Shown one piece after another: positions 15,541-23,997 of a stretch of DNA of 27,354 nucleotides (the first letter of the stretch is position 1; each line of letters opens with the position of its first letter). The translations under genes and the position numbers were made by a program. The notes under the pieces are model-generated. The model made no database searches and had not been told where the DNA came from. It was given only the letters and a program-made list of their open reading frames with translations. Source of the stretch: Gammaproteobacteria bacterium (GTDB lineage: Bacteria; Pseudomonadota; Gammaproteobacteria; Pseudomonadales; Halomonadaceae); NCBI GenBank assembly GCA_023485185.1, contig JAMCZP010000249.1, forward strand, positions 1 to 27,354, written 5' to 3'.

Positions 15541-16080
15541 GTGACCCTACCTGATACGCGCCACCTTTCACCTGCGCCAAGCCAATGCAGCCTTGAAATG
15601 CTTATCCATCACTATGGTGATGTTTATGAGCACTCGCCATGGGTGGCCAAAGCAGCTTGGCAGCACGGCATCACTGAGGCGCACGATACGCCAGATGGGC
15701 TGGCCGAGCTGATGGGGCTGATGCTGCAGCAGGCAAGTAGCGAACAGCAAATTGCCGTAATCCGCGCCCACCCTGATTTAGCTGGCAAAGCCGCTATGGC
15801 GGGTGAATTAACTCAAGACTCGACCAGCGAACAGGCCGGTGCCGGGCTCGACCAGTGCAGCCCTGATGAATTCGCCCGCTTTGAATACCTTAATGAGACG
15901 TATAAGGAAAAATTTGGCTTTCCATTTGTGATCGCCGTTAAAGGGCTGGACCGCCACGCTATCTTGGCAGCTTTTGAAGCGCGCTTGCACAATGATATCG
16001 CCACCGAGCGACGAACGGCGATTGAGCAAATTATCCGCATCGCACGCTTTCGTTTAGTCAGTCGCTTAGCTGATAGCTAA
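15541..16080 (+). CDS. uraD: OHCU decarboxylase
   Basis: UraD decarboxylates OHCU to S-allantoin, completing urate oxidation begun by PuuD and UraH. The 179-residue protein has the family motifs: YEHSPWVAKAAW, the catalytic-His region IRAHPDLAGKAA, FEYLNETYKEKFGFPFVIAVKG, and a terminal ERRTAIEQIIRIARFRL. It starts at GTG 15541, with GGAGA seven bases upstream. It is divergent from the uraH-puuD-gntR operon and separated by a 172-base regulatory region. A terminator follows 22 bases after its stop. Allantoinase and later steps are not in this window, so allantoin must be used by genes elsewhere or accumulate. The family assignment is firm. Confidence 0.94.
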   Translation: MTLPDTRHLSPAPSQCSLEMLIHHYGDVYEHSPWVAKAAWQHGITEAHDTPDGLAELMGLMLQQASSEQQIAVIRAHPDLAGKAAMAGELTQDSTSEQAGAGLDQCSPDEFARFEYLNETYKEKFGFPFVIAVKGLDRHAILAAFEARLHNDIATERRTAIEQIIRIARFRLVSRLADS

Positions 16081-16102
16081 ACGTATCGCTGTATACAAAT
16101 GC

Positions 16103-16145
16103 AAAAAAACGCCGCACCTTTTGTTAAAGGGCGCAGCGTTTTTTT
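16103..16145. terminator. Bidirectional terminator between uraD and the phasin gene
   Basis: An A-rich arm, AAAAAAACGCCGCACCTTT from 16103, pairs imperfectly with AAAGGGCGCAGCGTTTTTTT ending at 16145. It ends in a T-run on the plus strand after uraD and, on the minus strand, in a T-run after the phasin gene. Thirteen bases upstream of its start lies TGTATACA (16090-16097), a third copy of the candidate operator word. Confidence 0.8.
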
Positions 16146-16176
16146 AAGCGACTGACTAGCTATCTATTCAGCAAAC

Positions 16177-16548
16177 TTACTGCTTAGCTGTTTCTACCGC
16201 CTTCTTGGTAGTTTCTTCCGCTTGTTTCTGGCTATCTTGCGCGAAGCTTTGGCTGATTGACGTCACTTTTTCAGTGTCGCCCTTCACTCGCTCCATAAAC
16301 TCGCTAGCTGTTTTTTGCTGGCTTTCCATGGCTTTTTTGAAGCTATCAGCGTCTTTTACGTCGAGCCAAGTACGCGCTTGGGCAATCGCCATATCAGAGT
16401 AGGCACGAGCGGCATCCATCTGAGCGCTGATCAGCTGATCATAGTAATCAAGCGCAGTCAGCGTATAAGAACGCATGGGCGATACGAAAACGGACTCAAG
16501 CTGTTGCTTGGTTTTCTCGGCACTCTGCTTATTAGTGGTACTGTTCAT
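16177..16548 (-). CDS. Phasin family protein (polyhydroxyalkanoate granule coat)
   Basis: This 123-residue protein is almost wholly helical, with no signal peptide or membrane segment. Its central part, MRSYTLTALDYYDQLISAQ and AYSDMAIAQARTWLDVKDADSF, followed by ESQQKTASEFMERVKGDTEKV, is the phasin pattern: an amphipathic helix with a YxxQ...A region followed by a coiled coil. The C-terminal 35 residues are rich in Lys, Gln, Glu and Ala (SQKQAEETTKKAVETAKQ), as in PHA granule proteins. Phasins coat PHB granules and control their size, and halophilic gammaproteobacteria of this kind commonly store PHB. No phaC or phaB gene is in the window. GGAGA lies seven bases before the ATG. Confidence 0.85.
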   Translation of the reverse strand: MNSTTNKQSAEKTKQQLESVFVSPMRSYTLTALDYYDQLISAQMDAARAYSDMAIAQARTWLDVKDADSFKKAMESQQKTASEFMERVKGDTEKVTSISQSFAQDSQKQAEETTKKAVETAKQ

Positions 16549-16653
16549 TCGAATCTCTCCAGGTGTGAGCTAGCACATGAACTCGCCTTCTTAGGCGGTC
16601 TTTAGCTGGGCTTTTGCCTCTGCTGTTCTTAAAGCTAGCAGTGCTTTTTGTGC

Positions 16654-16684
16654 AGCGCAACATGATTTTTTCTCATGCTGCGCT
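16654..16684. repeat. Hairpin in the phasin upstream region
   Basis: AGCGCAACATGA at 16654-16665 is mirrored with one mismatch by TCATGCTGCGCT at 16673-16684 across TTTTTTC. It lies after the stop of the YfcG-like gene and upstream of the phasin gene on the same strand. No T-tract follows the second arm on the minus strand, so it is at best a weak terminator. It may be a regulatory site or mRNA 3' hairpin. Confidence 0.4.
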
Positions 16685-16727
16685 TGCTCACTTGTAGATA
16701 ACTCGCATTAGGCTGTACAGCGTGCTT

Positions 16728-17417
16728 TTAACGGTTACCGAACAGATGCTTACGCGCCTGCTCATCCATCGTCACGCCTGCTTGAGGGTTTACTTCTTCG
16801 ACTAAGGCGTAGGCACGACGTACCGCTGGGCGCGCCTTAATCATCTCAAGCCAGCGTTCCAAGTCAGGAAACTCTTCAATTGTTTGACGCTGTTTCTCCC
16901 AAGGCACTATCCAGGGATAGATCGCCATGTCTGCAATCGAGTAGTCATCCCCACCCACGTAGGTGTGATTCGCTAAGCGCTGATCTAGCACGCTGTAGAG
17001 CCGATTGGTCTCACGCACATAGCGCTCAATGGCATACTCAATCTTTTGCGGGGCATAGTGGCAAAAGTGATGGTTTTGCCCTGCCATCGGCCCTAACCCA
17101 CCCATTTGCCAGTGGAGCCACTGCAATACGATGTAGCGTTCGCGGCCAGTAGAGGGCAAGAAAAGTCCCGTTTTGTCGGCGAGGTATTCTAGGATCGCCC
17201 CCGACTCAAACAATGACAGCGGCTGGCCGCCGTCCTGCGGGGAGTGATCCACAATAGCGGGAATGCGATTATTGGGCGCGATGGTGAGAAATTCGGGATC
17301 GAACTGCTCGCCTCGGCCAATGTTAATCGGCTTTACTCGATACGCCAGCTTGGCTTCTTCGAGCATGATGGAGATTTTGTGGCCGTTGGGGGTTGTCCAG
17401 TAATACAGGTCAATCAT
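16728..17417 (-). CDS. yfcG: YfcG-type glutathione disulfide-bond oxidoreductase (Nu-class GST)
   Basis: This 229-residue cytoplasmic protein matches E. coli YfcG, a Nu-class glutathione transferase homolog that reduces disulfides with glutathione. The N-terminal thioredoxin-like domain (about 1-85) has TTPNGHK with Thr9 and Asn11 in the positions used by YfcG for glutathione chemistry. APNNRIPAIVDH and LFESGAILEYLADKTG are the glutathione-binding loops. The helical C-terminal domain starts with WLHWQMGGLGPMAGQNHHF, nearly identical to YfcG. The start was set at ATG 17417 (MIDLYYW), six bases after AAGGAG; upstream in-frame ATGs would add 15 non-homologous residues. The second GST gene ends 111 bases upstream on the same strand. 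The pair probably serves thiol and oxidative stress defence. Confidence 0.9.
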   Translation of the reverse strand: MIDLYYWTTPNGHKISIMLEEAKLAYRVKPINIGRGEQFDPEFLTIAPNNRIPAIVDHSPQDGGQPLSLFESGAILEYLADKTGLFLPSTGRERYIVLQWLHWQMGGLGPMAGQNHHFCHYAPQKIEYAIERYVRETNRLYSVLDQRLANHTYVGGDDYSIADMAIYPWIVPWEKQRQTIEEFPDLERWLEMIKARPAVRRAYALVEEVNPQAGVTMDEQARKHLFGNR

Positions 17418-17528
17418 TGCCATCTCCTTAAAGAAAACATCAATGTACTGGTTTGTCAGCATATCAATGTTTTCTAATTACATCAGGCGGCACCCATTGC
17501 CGGATGCCATCGGTACCGCTGCTATGCG

Positions 17529-18221
17529 TTATAGTTCTCGTACGGTCAGGGCTTGGCTTGCAGCCCCATCGTGTACGTTCAGCATACGCTTAAACCATTC
17601 ATCTATCAGGTCGCCCGGCTCAACAACTGCCTGAGTAGAAACCACGTGCGCCCACATCAGGCTGCCAAACAGCAGATAATCAGCGCCACTGGGAGCATCG
17701 CCATCTAGGAAGGCGCTGTCGCGCAGCATGTCCCGCACCGGGGCTAGCGCTTGCTTGAGCTGCTGTTTGCCCTGCTCCGGCTGATGGAACTCTTCCAGCG
17801 TACAACCAAAGCGTGCTTCACGGCTTTCACGGAAATAGTCTTGGTCGTCAGGATGAATGGCAGCAAACAAGTCCATGGCAATAATGCGAAATAGCGCTGG
17901 ATTAACACTGCGCTCAACAACGTATTTGAACAGCAACGCTCGCTGATAGCTGGCAACTTCGCCAAGAACCGGGGCTTCTGGATACGCTGTATCCAGATAG
18001 CGCATGATCTCGAAGCTGTCGGTAACAACCTGATCGCCATCGCAAAGCACCGGCACTTTATCGTAGTCGGCAAAGGCCAGCGCCTGCTTGTCTTTAAAGC
18101 GCCACGCTATAGTCGTGAATTCAAGGCCTTTGTGAGCAAGGGCCATGCGTACCCGCCAGCAATAGGGAGAGAAGCGTAAACGTTCGTCTCGGCCATATAA
18201 GTCATAGAGTTTTATTGCCAC
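17529..18221 (-). CDS. Glutathione S-transferase family protein
   Basis: This 230-residue protein has an N-terminal thioredoxin-like GST domain (about 1-80). In it SPYCWRVRMALAHKGLEF supplies the catalytic Ser/Cys region, DKVPVLCDGDQVV the cis-Pro loop, and TDSFEIMRYLDTAYPE the Ser that contacts glutathione. The C-terminal domain (about 95-225) is helical, with SGADYLLFGSLMWAHV carrying the N-capping Asp. The start was set at GTG 18221 (codes VAIKLYDLYG), nine bases after AAGGAG; a longer frame to 18293 has no good ribosome binding site. The family acts in detoxification or reduction of glutathione adducts; substrate unknown. It is a different subfamily from the YfcG-like neighbour, so it is not a recent duplicate. 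Confidence 0.85.
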   Translation of the reverse strand: MAIKLYDLYGRDERLRFSPYCWRVRMALAHKGLEFTTIAWRFKDKQALAFADYDKVPVLCDGDQVVTDSFEIMRYLDTAYPEAPVLGEVASYQRALLFKYVVERSVNPALFRIIAMDLFAAIHPDDQDYFRESREARFGCTLEEFHQPEQGKQQLKQALAPVRDMLRDSAFLDGDAPSGADYLLFGSLMWAHVVSTQAVVEPGDLIDEWFKRMLNVHDGAASQALTVREL

Positions 18222-18472
18222 AGCCAAAGGCTCCTTGTGAAAGTTCGTTATCGTTAGTGAATATTTGCTTGGATAACAATGAGCGCAAGTCACCCTCTAA
18301 GCAAGTGATGCGATTATCTAGTCTGCACTCCCTTTTGAGGTATTAACTGCACTGTCTATTAGTCTAATGGGCGCGCAGGCAAGCCACCTCAACCCAAGCT
18401 TAATTAAATCAATAAAAACAACTAACTAGCTTTTAAAGGGCGTTTCAAAACTGCCTTCCAGGCAAACGTTAC

Positions 18473-18488
18473 ACTGGTAAGACCAATT
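18473..18488. promoter_or_regulatory. PdhR/LldR-like operator upstream of the lactate permease
   Basis: ACTGGTAAGACCAATT at 18473-18488 is an interrupted palindrome (TGGT-AAG-ACCA) that differs at one or two bases from the known GntR/FCD PdhR and LldR consensus, AATTGGTnnnACCAATT. It lies 120 bases upstream of the permease start. LldR and PdhR respond to lactate and pyruvate, so the site supports a lactate-type substrate. The rest of the 386-base gap (18222-18607) shows no gene. Confidence 0.5.
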
Positions 18489-18607
18489 TTCCAATGTAGT
18501 CATCTTCTAAGCCTAAACGTATCTTTCACATACACCCGACTGGCCTCACAAAAGTCAGACGGTTTTCCCGGAGCATACCAAATCAATAACAAGGGGCAGT
18601 TCCTTCC

Positions 18608-20299
18608 ATGAATGAAACCACACTTGCACTTCTGGCTTTCTTGCCGCTGTTGCTAGCAGGTATTTTGCTCATTGGTTTTAAAATACCCGCTAAAATAGCG
18701 ATGCCTATCGTTTTCCTAACCGCTGCCATTATTGGTATGACGGTTTGGGATATGTCGTTTAGCCGAGTGGCGGCTTCAACCATTCAAGGTTTGATCCAAA
18801 CCGCTGGGCTTCTATGGATTATTTTTGGCGCTATCCTGTTGCTTAACACGCTTAAGCATTCGGGTGGTATTACCGCTATTCGTAACGGATTTTCAGGCAT
18901 TAGTCCTGACCGTCGCGTACAGGCGTTAATTGTTGCTTGGCTGTTCGGCTGCTTTATTGAAGGCGCATCCGGCTTCGGCACGCCTGCTGCTGTTGCCGCG
19001 CCATTAATGGTTGCCCTTGGCTTCCCAGCGCTTGCCGCCGTCGTTGTTGGCATGATGATTCAATCCACACCGGTTTCCTTCGGTGCGGTGGGTACGCCCA
19101 TTGTCGTCGGCGTTGGCAGCGGTGTAGATCGCGCAGGTATTACCGCTGAGCTTGAATCAGTAGGCTCAAGCTGGGATGTCTTCTTCCAGCTAGTGACCAG
19201 TGAAGTGGCGATTACTCACGGTATCGTGGGTATCTTAATGCCGCTGATTCTGGTGACCGTGATGGTGCGCTTCTTCGGTGCCAATAAATCGTGGAAAGAG
19301 GGTCTGTCGATTACCCCCTTCGCTATCTTTACCGGTATAAGTTTTGTCGTGCCTTATATGTTGGTAGGCGTACTGCTGGGGCCTGAGTTCCCGTCAATGA
19401 TCGGTGCCATGGTGGGCTTGGCGATTGTTGTACCGGCCGCCAAACGTGGCTTCCTGCTACCTAAAGACACCTGGGATTTCCCGGAAGAGAGCGCCTGGCC
19501 TGCCGAGTGGATCGGCAACCTGCAAATCAAGCTTGATGATGTAGCGGGTAAAGCGCCTATGTCCACCTTTAAAGGCTGGGTTCCTTACGTACTCCTGGCG
19601 CTGTTCCTGGTAGCCTCACGGACTATCGAGCCTCTACGAGTTGCACTCAACTCCATCAGCTTACGGTGGACCAATATTCTTGGTGAAACCGGTATTAGTG
19701 GCAGTGTTGAACCGTTTTATCTTCCGGGCGGTATCATTCTTGGGGTGGTCTTAGTTACTTATTTCCTACACCGTATGAACCCGCAAAAAATGAGCGCAGC
19801 CGTTTCAGAATCGACCAAAACCATTTTTGGTGCTGGCTTCGTACTGATCTTCACCGTGCCAATGGTGCGCATACTGATCAACTCCGGCGTTAATGGCGCT
19901 GACCTTGTTTCTATGCCGGTCATGATGGCACAGGCAGTTGCAGACAATGTTGGCGGTATCTACCCACTGTTCGCGCCAGCGGTAGGTGCAATGGGCGCCT
20001 TTATTGCCGGTTCCAACACAGTATCTAACCTAATGCTGGCAGAGTTTCAGTTCAACGTTGCCCAGACACTGGGCCTCTCCACGGCCATGATGGTGGCACT
20101 ACAAGCGGTGGGCGCGGCGGCAGGTAATATGATTGCGATTCACAACGTGGTCGCGGCATCGGCAACGGTTGGCCTGTTAGGGCGGGAAGGCGCTACGATC
20201 CGTAAGACGATTCTGCCAACGATCTACTACCTTGTCTTCACCGGTATCATCGCGATGGTGGCCTTCTATGTGATTGGCGTGACCGATCCGTTGATGTGA
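18608..20299 (+). CDS. lctP: Lactate permease family transporter (LctP/LldP/GlcA)
   Basis: This 563-residue inner-membrane transporter has about 12-14 hydrophobic helices and is of full family length. Signature segments are [53 protein letters not shown], and near the C-terminus [19 protein letters not shown] and [18 protein letters not shown]. The family takes up L- or D-lactate and, in GlcA, glycolate, by proton symport; the sequence does not distinguish these. A PdhR/LldR-like site lies upstream, and the facing 1000-residue FAD/Fe-S oxidoreductase is the kind encoded beside a lactate permease in Shewanella. The ribosome binding site (AAGGGG) is more distant than usual. It ends before a strong terminator and converges with the gamma-CA gene. 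Confidence 0.9.
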   Translation: MNETTLALLAFLPLLLAGILLIGFKIPAKIAMPIVFLTAAIIGMTVWDMSFSRVAASTIQGLIQTAGLLWIIFGAILLLNTLKHSGGITAIRNGFSGISPDRRVQALIVAWLFGCFIEGASGFGTPAAVAAPLMVALGFPALAAVVVGMMIQSTPVSFGAVGTPIVVGVGSGVDRAGITAELESVGSSWDVFFQLVTSEVAITHGIVGILMPLILVTVMVRFFGANKSWKEGLSITPFAIFTGISFVVPYMLVGVLLGPEFPSMIGAMVGLAIVVPAAKRGFLLPKDTWDFPEESAWPAEWIGNLQIKLDDVAGKAPMSTFKGWVPYVLLALFLVASRTIEPLRVALNSISLRWTNILGETGISGSVEPFYLPGGIILGVVLVTYFLHRMNPQKMSAAVSESTKTIFGAGFVLIFTVPMVRILINSGVNGADLVSMPVMMAQAVADNVGGIYPLFAPAVGAMGAFIAGSNTVSNLMLAEFQFNVAQTLGLSTAMMVALQAVGAAAGNMIAIHNVVAASATVGLLGREGATIRKTILPTIYYLVFTGIIAMVAFYVIGVTDPLM

Positions 20300-20335
20300 T
20301 GAAGTAGCACTTGTTGGAATAACTACGCTAGAAAC

Positions 20336-20370
20336 GCAAACCCCCAGACCTAGGCCTGGGGGTTTGCTAT
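20336..20370 (+). terminator. Terminator after the lactate permease
   Basis: GCAAACCCCCAG at 20336-20347 pairs perfectly with CTGGGGGTTTGC at 20356-20367 across an eight-base loop. The plus-strand T-run after it is short (TATTTG), and the opposite strand ends its stem in GTTTCT. It lies between convergent genes and may serve both directions. Confidence 0.75.
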
Positions 20371-20417
20371 TTGTGACAAAGGTTTCTAACTAATCGATTT
20401 GCTTAAATCGACTTGCT

Positions 20418-20942
20418 TCAATCTATACGCTTAAGCTGTTGGCTATGGAGCTTACCGCGCTCCACGTAGCTTTGGGCATTCTGCTTTAAGCCCGCCACTA
20501 CCTCTTCAGAAAGCTCGCGAACAACCTTGGCAGGCGAACCAACGATTAGCGAGTTGGGTGGAAACACTGCGCCTTCCTTAATAAAGGCACCCGCGCCCAC
20601 CAGGCTGTTTTCGCCAATTACCGCACCATTGAGCACCACCGCCTGAATACCGATTAAGCAGCCGTCACCGATGGTGCAACCATGTAGCATCGCCTGGTGC
20701 CCTACCGTTACGCCTTTACCTACCTTGAGCGGAAAGCCTGGGTCAGCGTGAAGCACGGCACCATCCTGGATATTGCTCTCTTCACCCACTTCAAGATGAT
20801 CAGTATCACCCCGCAATACCGCCTGATACCACACGCTGGAGCGTGCCTTTAAGGTCACCTGGCCGATAACATCCGCCGTATCGGCAATGTATACGTCGTT
20901 GTGAACATCCGGGCGATGCTCGCCGTATTGATAAAGTGCCAC
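20418..20942 (-). CDS. Gamma-carbonic-anhydrase-like hexapeptide-repeat protein
   Basis: This 174-residue protein is a left-handed beta-helix built of hexapeptide repeats (VIGQVTLKARSSV, NIQDGAVLHADPG, TIGDGCLIGIQAVVLNGAVIGENSLVGAGAFI), followed by a C-terminal helix. His65, His82 and His87 match the zinc or iron ligands of the gamma-carbonic anhydrase family (YrdA/CaiE/PaaY type). PaaY is a thioesterase and CaiE sits in the carnitine CoA operon, so a CoA-linked role is possible. It starts at GTG 20942 with AGGAGG five bases upstream and follows the FAD/Fe-S dehydrogenase by 34 bases, as the last gene of the run. Whether it has carbonic anhydrase activity cannot be judged from sequence. Confidence 0.85.
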   Translation of the reverse strand: MALYQYGEHRPDVHNDVYIADTADVIGQVTLKARSSVWYQAVLRGDTDHLEVGEESNIQDGAVLHADPGFPLKVGKGVTVGHQAMLHGCTIGDGCLIGIQAVVLNGAVIGENSLVGAGAFIKEGAVFPPNSLIVGSPAKVVRELSEEVVAGLKQNAQSYVERGKLHSQQLKRID

Positions 20943-20976
20943 GTTAACCTCCTGGGTTGTTATTGGTGTTCCGCTT

Positions 20977-23900
20977 TCAGGCTAGCGCTTGTTCAAGCAA
21001 TCTAGCAACGTGAATTGCTTCGCGGCCACTTCCATCATGAATCTGATGGCGACAGCTCGTGCCATCAGCCACCACTACGGCGCCTGCATCCGCCTTACGG
21101 ATAGCAGGTAATAGTGATAGCTCCGCCATTTTCAGCGAGGCATCGTAGTGCTCCGCTTCATAGCCGAAACTTCCGGCCATTCCACAGCAGGAGGACTCAA
21201 TCGTCTCGATTTTGAGGTCAGGAATCCAGCCCAGCACCTGCTCAACGGGGCGCAGCGCGTCAAAGGCTTTTTGATGGCAGTGACCGTGCAGCATCGCCCG
21301 CTCGTAGTTCAGCGGCTTAAGTTCGAGGGGAAGCTGATTCTCGGCACGCGCCTTGACCAGAAACTCCTCAAACAGATAGGCCGATGACGACAACGCTCTC
21401 GCCTCTTCACCAAAGCCGTACTGCAGGAATTCATCACGCATGCTGAGTAAGCAAGAGGGTTCCAGGCCTACCACCGCCACACCGCGCTCTACAAACGGCA
21501 TCAGGTGCTCAAGGGTGCGTTTGGCCTCCGCCTTGGCTTTATCAAACTGACCGGAAGAGAGGTAAGTACGCCCACAGCAGAGTGGCCGCTGCCCCTTAGT
21601 CACATTGAGATGGACACGGTAGCCCGCCGCTTCCAGCACTCGCTTGGCTGCCTTGGCGTTGTCACCCTCCATATAGTTATTAAAGGTATCCACAAACAGC
21701 AACACTTCCCGCTCTGAGGTCACTGGCTGCAAAGACACTTCGGCACTGGCGAGGAAATTACCGTTAAACACCGGCAGCGAGCGTTGGGGCGCCAGCTTTA
21801 ACGCCTGTTTAATCTGTTTAGCCAGAAACGGCACGCGCTCAACGCCGTTGACCAGCGCTGAAAACTTACTGGCCCAGGGTGCGTAGCGCGGCATCTCACC
21901 TACCATGCGGTCACGTAACGAGAGGCCTTTAACGCGAGCACGAGCGGTGCGGGCTTCTATCTTGAATTTGGCCATATCCACGCCCGTGGGGCAGTCACGC
22001 TTGCAGCCCTTGCACGACACGCAGAGATCCAGCGCTTCTTTGACATCGTCGCTGGCCAGGCCTTCATCACCCAACTGCCCCGAGAGCACCAAGCGCAAGG
22101 TGTTAGCACGACCGCGGGTCAGGTGCTGCTCATCTTTGGTCACCCGGAAACTCGGACACATGGTGCCCGCATCAAACTTGCGGCAATGGCCGTTGTTGTT
22201 ACACATTTCCACCGCCATGGCCAAGCCATGGGTCGCATCGCCGCCGGTACCCGGTGCTGTTTGCTCGCCGGTGAGCGGGTCACGCTTTACGTTCCAGGCG
22301 GACCAATCGAACACCGGGGTGAGCGGAATGGTGGTGTAGCTTTTAGGAAAACGAAAATAGCGCTCGTCATCCATTTTAGGGGTATCGACGATTTTGCCTG
22401 GATTAAACAGGTTTTCAGGATCAAACAGCTGCTTTATTTCGCGGAAGGCATTGTTGACCGTTTCGCCAAACTGCCACGCCACCCACTCGCCACGACAAAT
22501 TCCATCGCCATGCTCGCCGGAGTAAGCGCCTTTGTATTCGCGCACTAACGCAGAGGCCAGCTCGGCGATTTCGCGCATTTTTTCTGCGCCATCGCGGCGC
22601 ATATCGAGAATCGGTCGCACGTGCAGCGTGCCAACGCCTGCGTGGGCGTACCAGGTGCCTTCAGTGCCGTAGCGGTTAAATACCTCGGTAAGCTTGTCGG
22701 TGTACTCGGCCAGGTGTTCAAGCGGCACCGCGCAATCTTCAATAAAGGAGACCGGCTTACCGTCGCCTTTCATGCTCATCATGATGTTGAGCCCGGCTTT
22801 GCGCACGTTCCACAGCGCTTTCTGCTCGGCAGCTTCGGGCATATCCACCACGCTGCCCGGCAGACCTAAATCACCCATCAATTCATTAAGCCCACGCAGC
22901 GCCTCAAGCTGGGCTGCGTGGTCGTGACCGGCAAACTCTACTAGAAGAATGGCTTCCGGCTTGCCAATCAGCGCTTTTTCAATGACCGGGCGGAATGCAG
23001 GATTCTCCAGCGACAGCTCGATCATGGTGCGGTCAACCAGCTCTACTGCCGTAGGGCCAAGCTTGACGATATGCTGAGTGAAATCCATCGCCTGATAGAA
23101 AGTTGGGAAGTTCACTACCCCCAATACCTTCTGCTCGGGCAGCGGTGAAAGCCTGAGCTTGATGCGCTGGCTGACCCCAAGCGTGCCTTCCGAGCCCACC
23201 AATAGATGAGCCAGGTTGGCACGGTTGCCAGGGTCATAGGGCATCGGGTTCTGGCAATCGAACAGATCCAGATTGTAGCCACCGACGCGACGTAACACCT
23301 TAGGGAAGTGATCGCGAATTTCCGGGGCTACACGCTCGGCAATCGCCCTCACCTGCTGGGCAAGGCGCTGCTCACGAGAGCCTTCCGCGAAGCTGTCAAC
23401 GAAGCCAAAACTCGCCGCGCTGCCGTCAGCCAATAGCGCCTCCACGCCCAGCACGTTGTGCACCATGTTGCCGTAGTAGATCGACCGCGACCCACAGGAG
23501 TTATTGCCCGCCATACCGCCGATAGTGCATTGCGCGCTAGTGGAAACATCCACCGGGTACCACAGCCCGTGAGGTTTGAGCCACGCGTTGAGGTGGTCAA
23601 GCACGATGCCCGGTTCCACCACCACGGTGCGCGCCTCGGCGTCAAACTCAACCACTTGGTTAAGCCAGCGGGTGGTGTCGATCACCAGAGCTTCACCAAC
23701 GGTTTGACCACACTGACTAGTACCCGCGCCTCGGGCCAAAATCGGCACTTTGGCATCACGGGCAATATCCAGGGCAATTTTCAAATCTTGCTGATGGCGA
23801 GGAATCACCACGCCCACCGGCGTTACCTGATAAATCGAGGCATCGGTTGAGTAGCGCCCACGGGTTGCCCGATCAAACAGCACCTCTCCCGCCATTTCTC

Positions 23901-23979
23901 GGGATAAACGCTCGGCGAATTCGCCGAGCGGTTTAATCTTGGCATCACGGGACGGGTATTGGTTCGTCAGAGACGTCAT
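20977..23979 (-). CDS. FAD-linked 2-hydroxyacid dehydrogenase with Fe-S and CCG domains (YdiJ/Dld-II type)
   Basis: This 1000-residue protein fuses three parts. An N-terminal PCMH-type FAD domain (about 50-270; ILARGAGTSQCGQTVG, GGMAGNNSCGSRS, LVGSEGTLGVSQRIKL) leads into the FAD-oxidase C domain ending near 545 (FDPENLFNPGKIVDTP). A 4Fe-4S pair follows at about 590-665 (CNNNGHC..., CVSCKGCKRDCP). Last come two CCG domains (CCGRTYLS near 800, ESSCCGMAGSFGYE near 933). The layout is that of E. coli YdiJ and Shewanella Dld-II, which oxidise D-2-hydroxyacids (D-2-hydroxyglutarate, D-lactate) and pass electrons to quinone. Glycolate oxidation by GlcD-like relatives is also possible. The gene follows the aminotransferase by 18 bases. 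The substrate is inferred, not shown. Confidence 0.88.
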   Translation of the reverse strand: MTSLTNQYPSRDAKIKPLGEFAERLSREMAGEVLFDRATRGRYSTDASIYQVTPVGVVIPRHQQDLKIALDIARDAKVPILARGAGTSQCGQTVGEALVIDTTRWLNQVVEFDAEARTVVVEPGIVLDHLNAWLKPHGLWYPVDVSTSAQCTIGGMAGNNSCGSRSIYYGNMVHNVLGVEALLADGSAASFGFVDSFAEGSREQRLAQQVRAIAERVAPEIRDHFPKVLRRVGGYNLDLFDCQNPMPYDPGNRANLAHLLVGSEGTLGVSQRIKLRLSPLPEQKVLGVVNFPTFYQAMDFTQHIVKLGPTAVELVDRTMIELSLENPAFRPVIEKALIGKPEAILLVEFAGHDHAAQLEALRGLNELMGDLGLPGSVVDMPEAAEQKALWNVRKAGLNIMMSMKGDGKPVSFIEDCAVPLEHLAEYTDKLTEVFNRYGTEGTWYAHAGVGTLHVRPILDMRRDGAEKMREIAELASALVREYKGAYSGEHGDGICRGEWVAWQFGETVNNAFREIKQLFDPENLFNPGKIVDTPKMDDERYFRFPKSYTTIPLTPVFDWSAWNVKRDPLTGEQTAPGTGGDATHGLAMAVEMCNNNGHCRKFDAGTMCPSFRVTKDEQHLTRGRANTLRLVLSGQLGDEGLASDDVKEALDLCVSCKGCKRDCPTGVDMAKFKIEARTARARVKGLSLRDRMVGEMPRYAPWASKFSALVNGVERVPFLAKQIKQALKLAPQRSLPVFNGNFLASAEVSLQPVTSEREVLLFVDTFNNYMEGDNAKAAKRVLEAAGYRVHLNVTKGQRPLCCGRTYLSSGQFDKAKAEAKRTLEHLMPFVERGVAVVGLEPSCLLSMRDEFLQYGFGEEARALSSSAYLFEEFLVKARAENQLPLELKPLNYERAMLHGHCHQKAFDALRPVEQVLGWIPDLKIETIESSCCGMAGSFGYEAEHYDASLKMAELSLLPAIRKADAGAVVVADGTSCRHQIHDGSGREAIHVARLLEQALA

Positions 23980-23997
23980 GTGGCTCTCCCCCGTCGT

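Noticed and set aside
16654..16684. Hairpin as an intrinsic terminator of the YfcG-like gene
   Set aside because: No T-run follows the second arm on the minus strand, so it was listed only as a hairpin.
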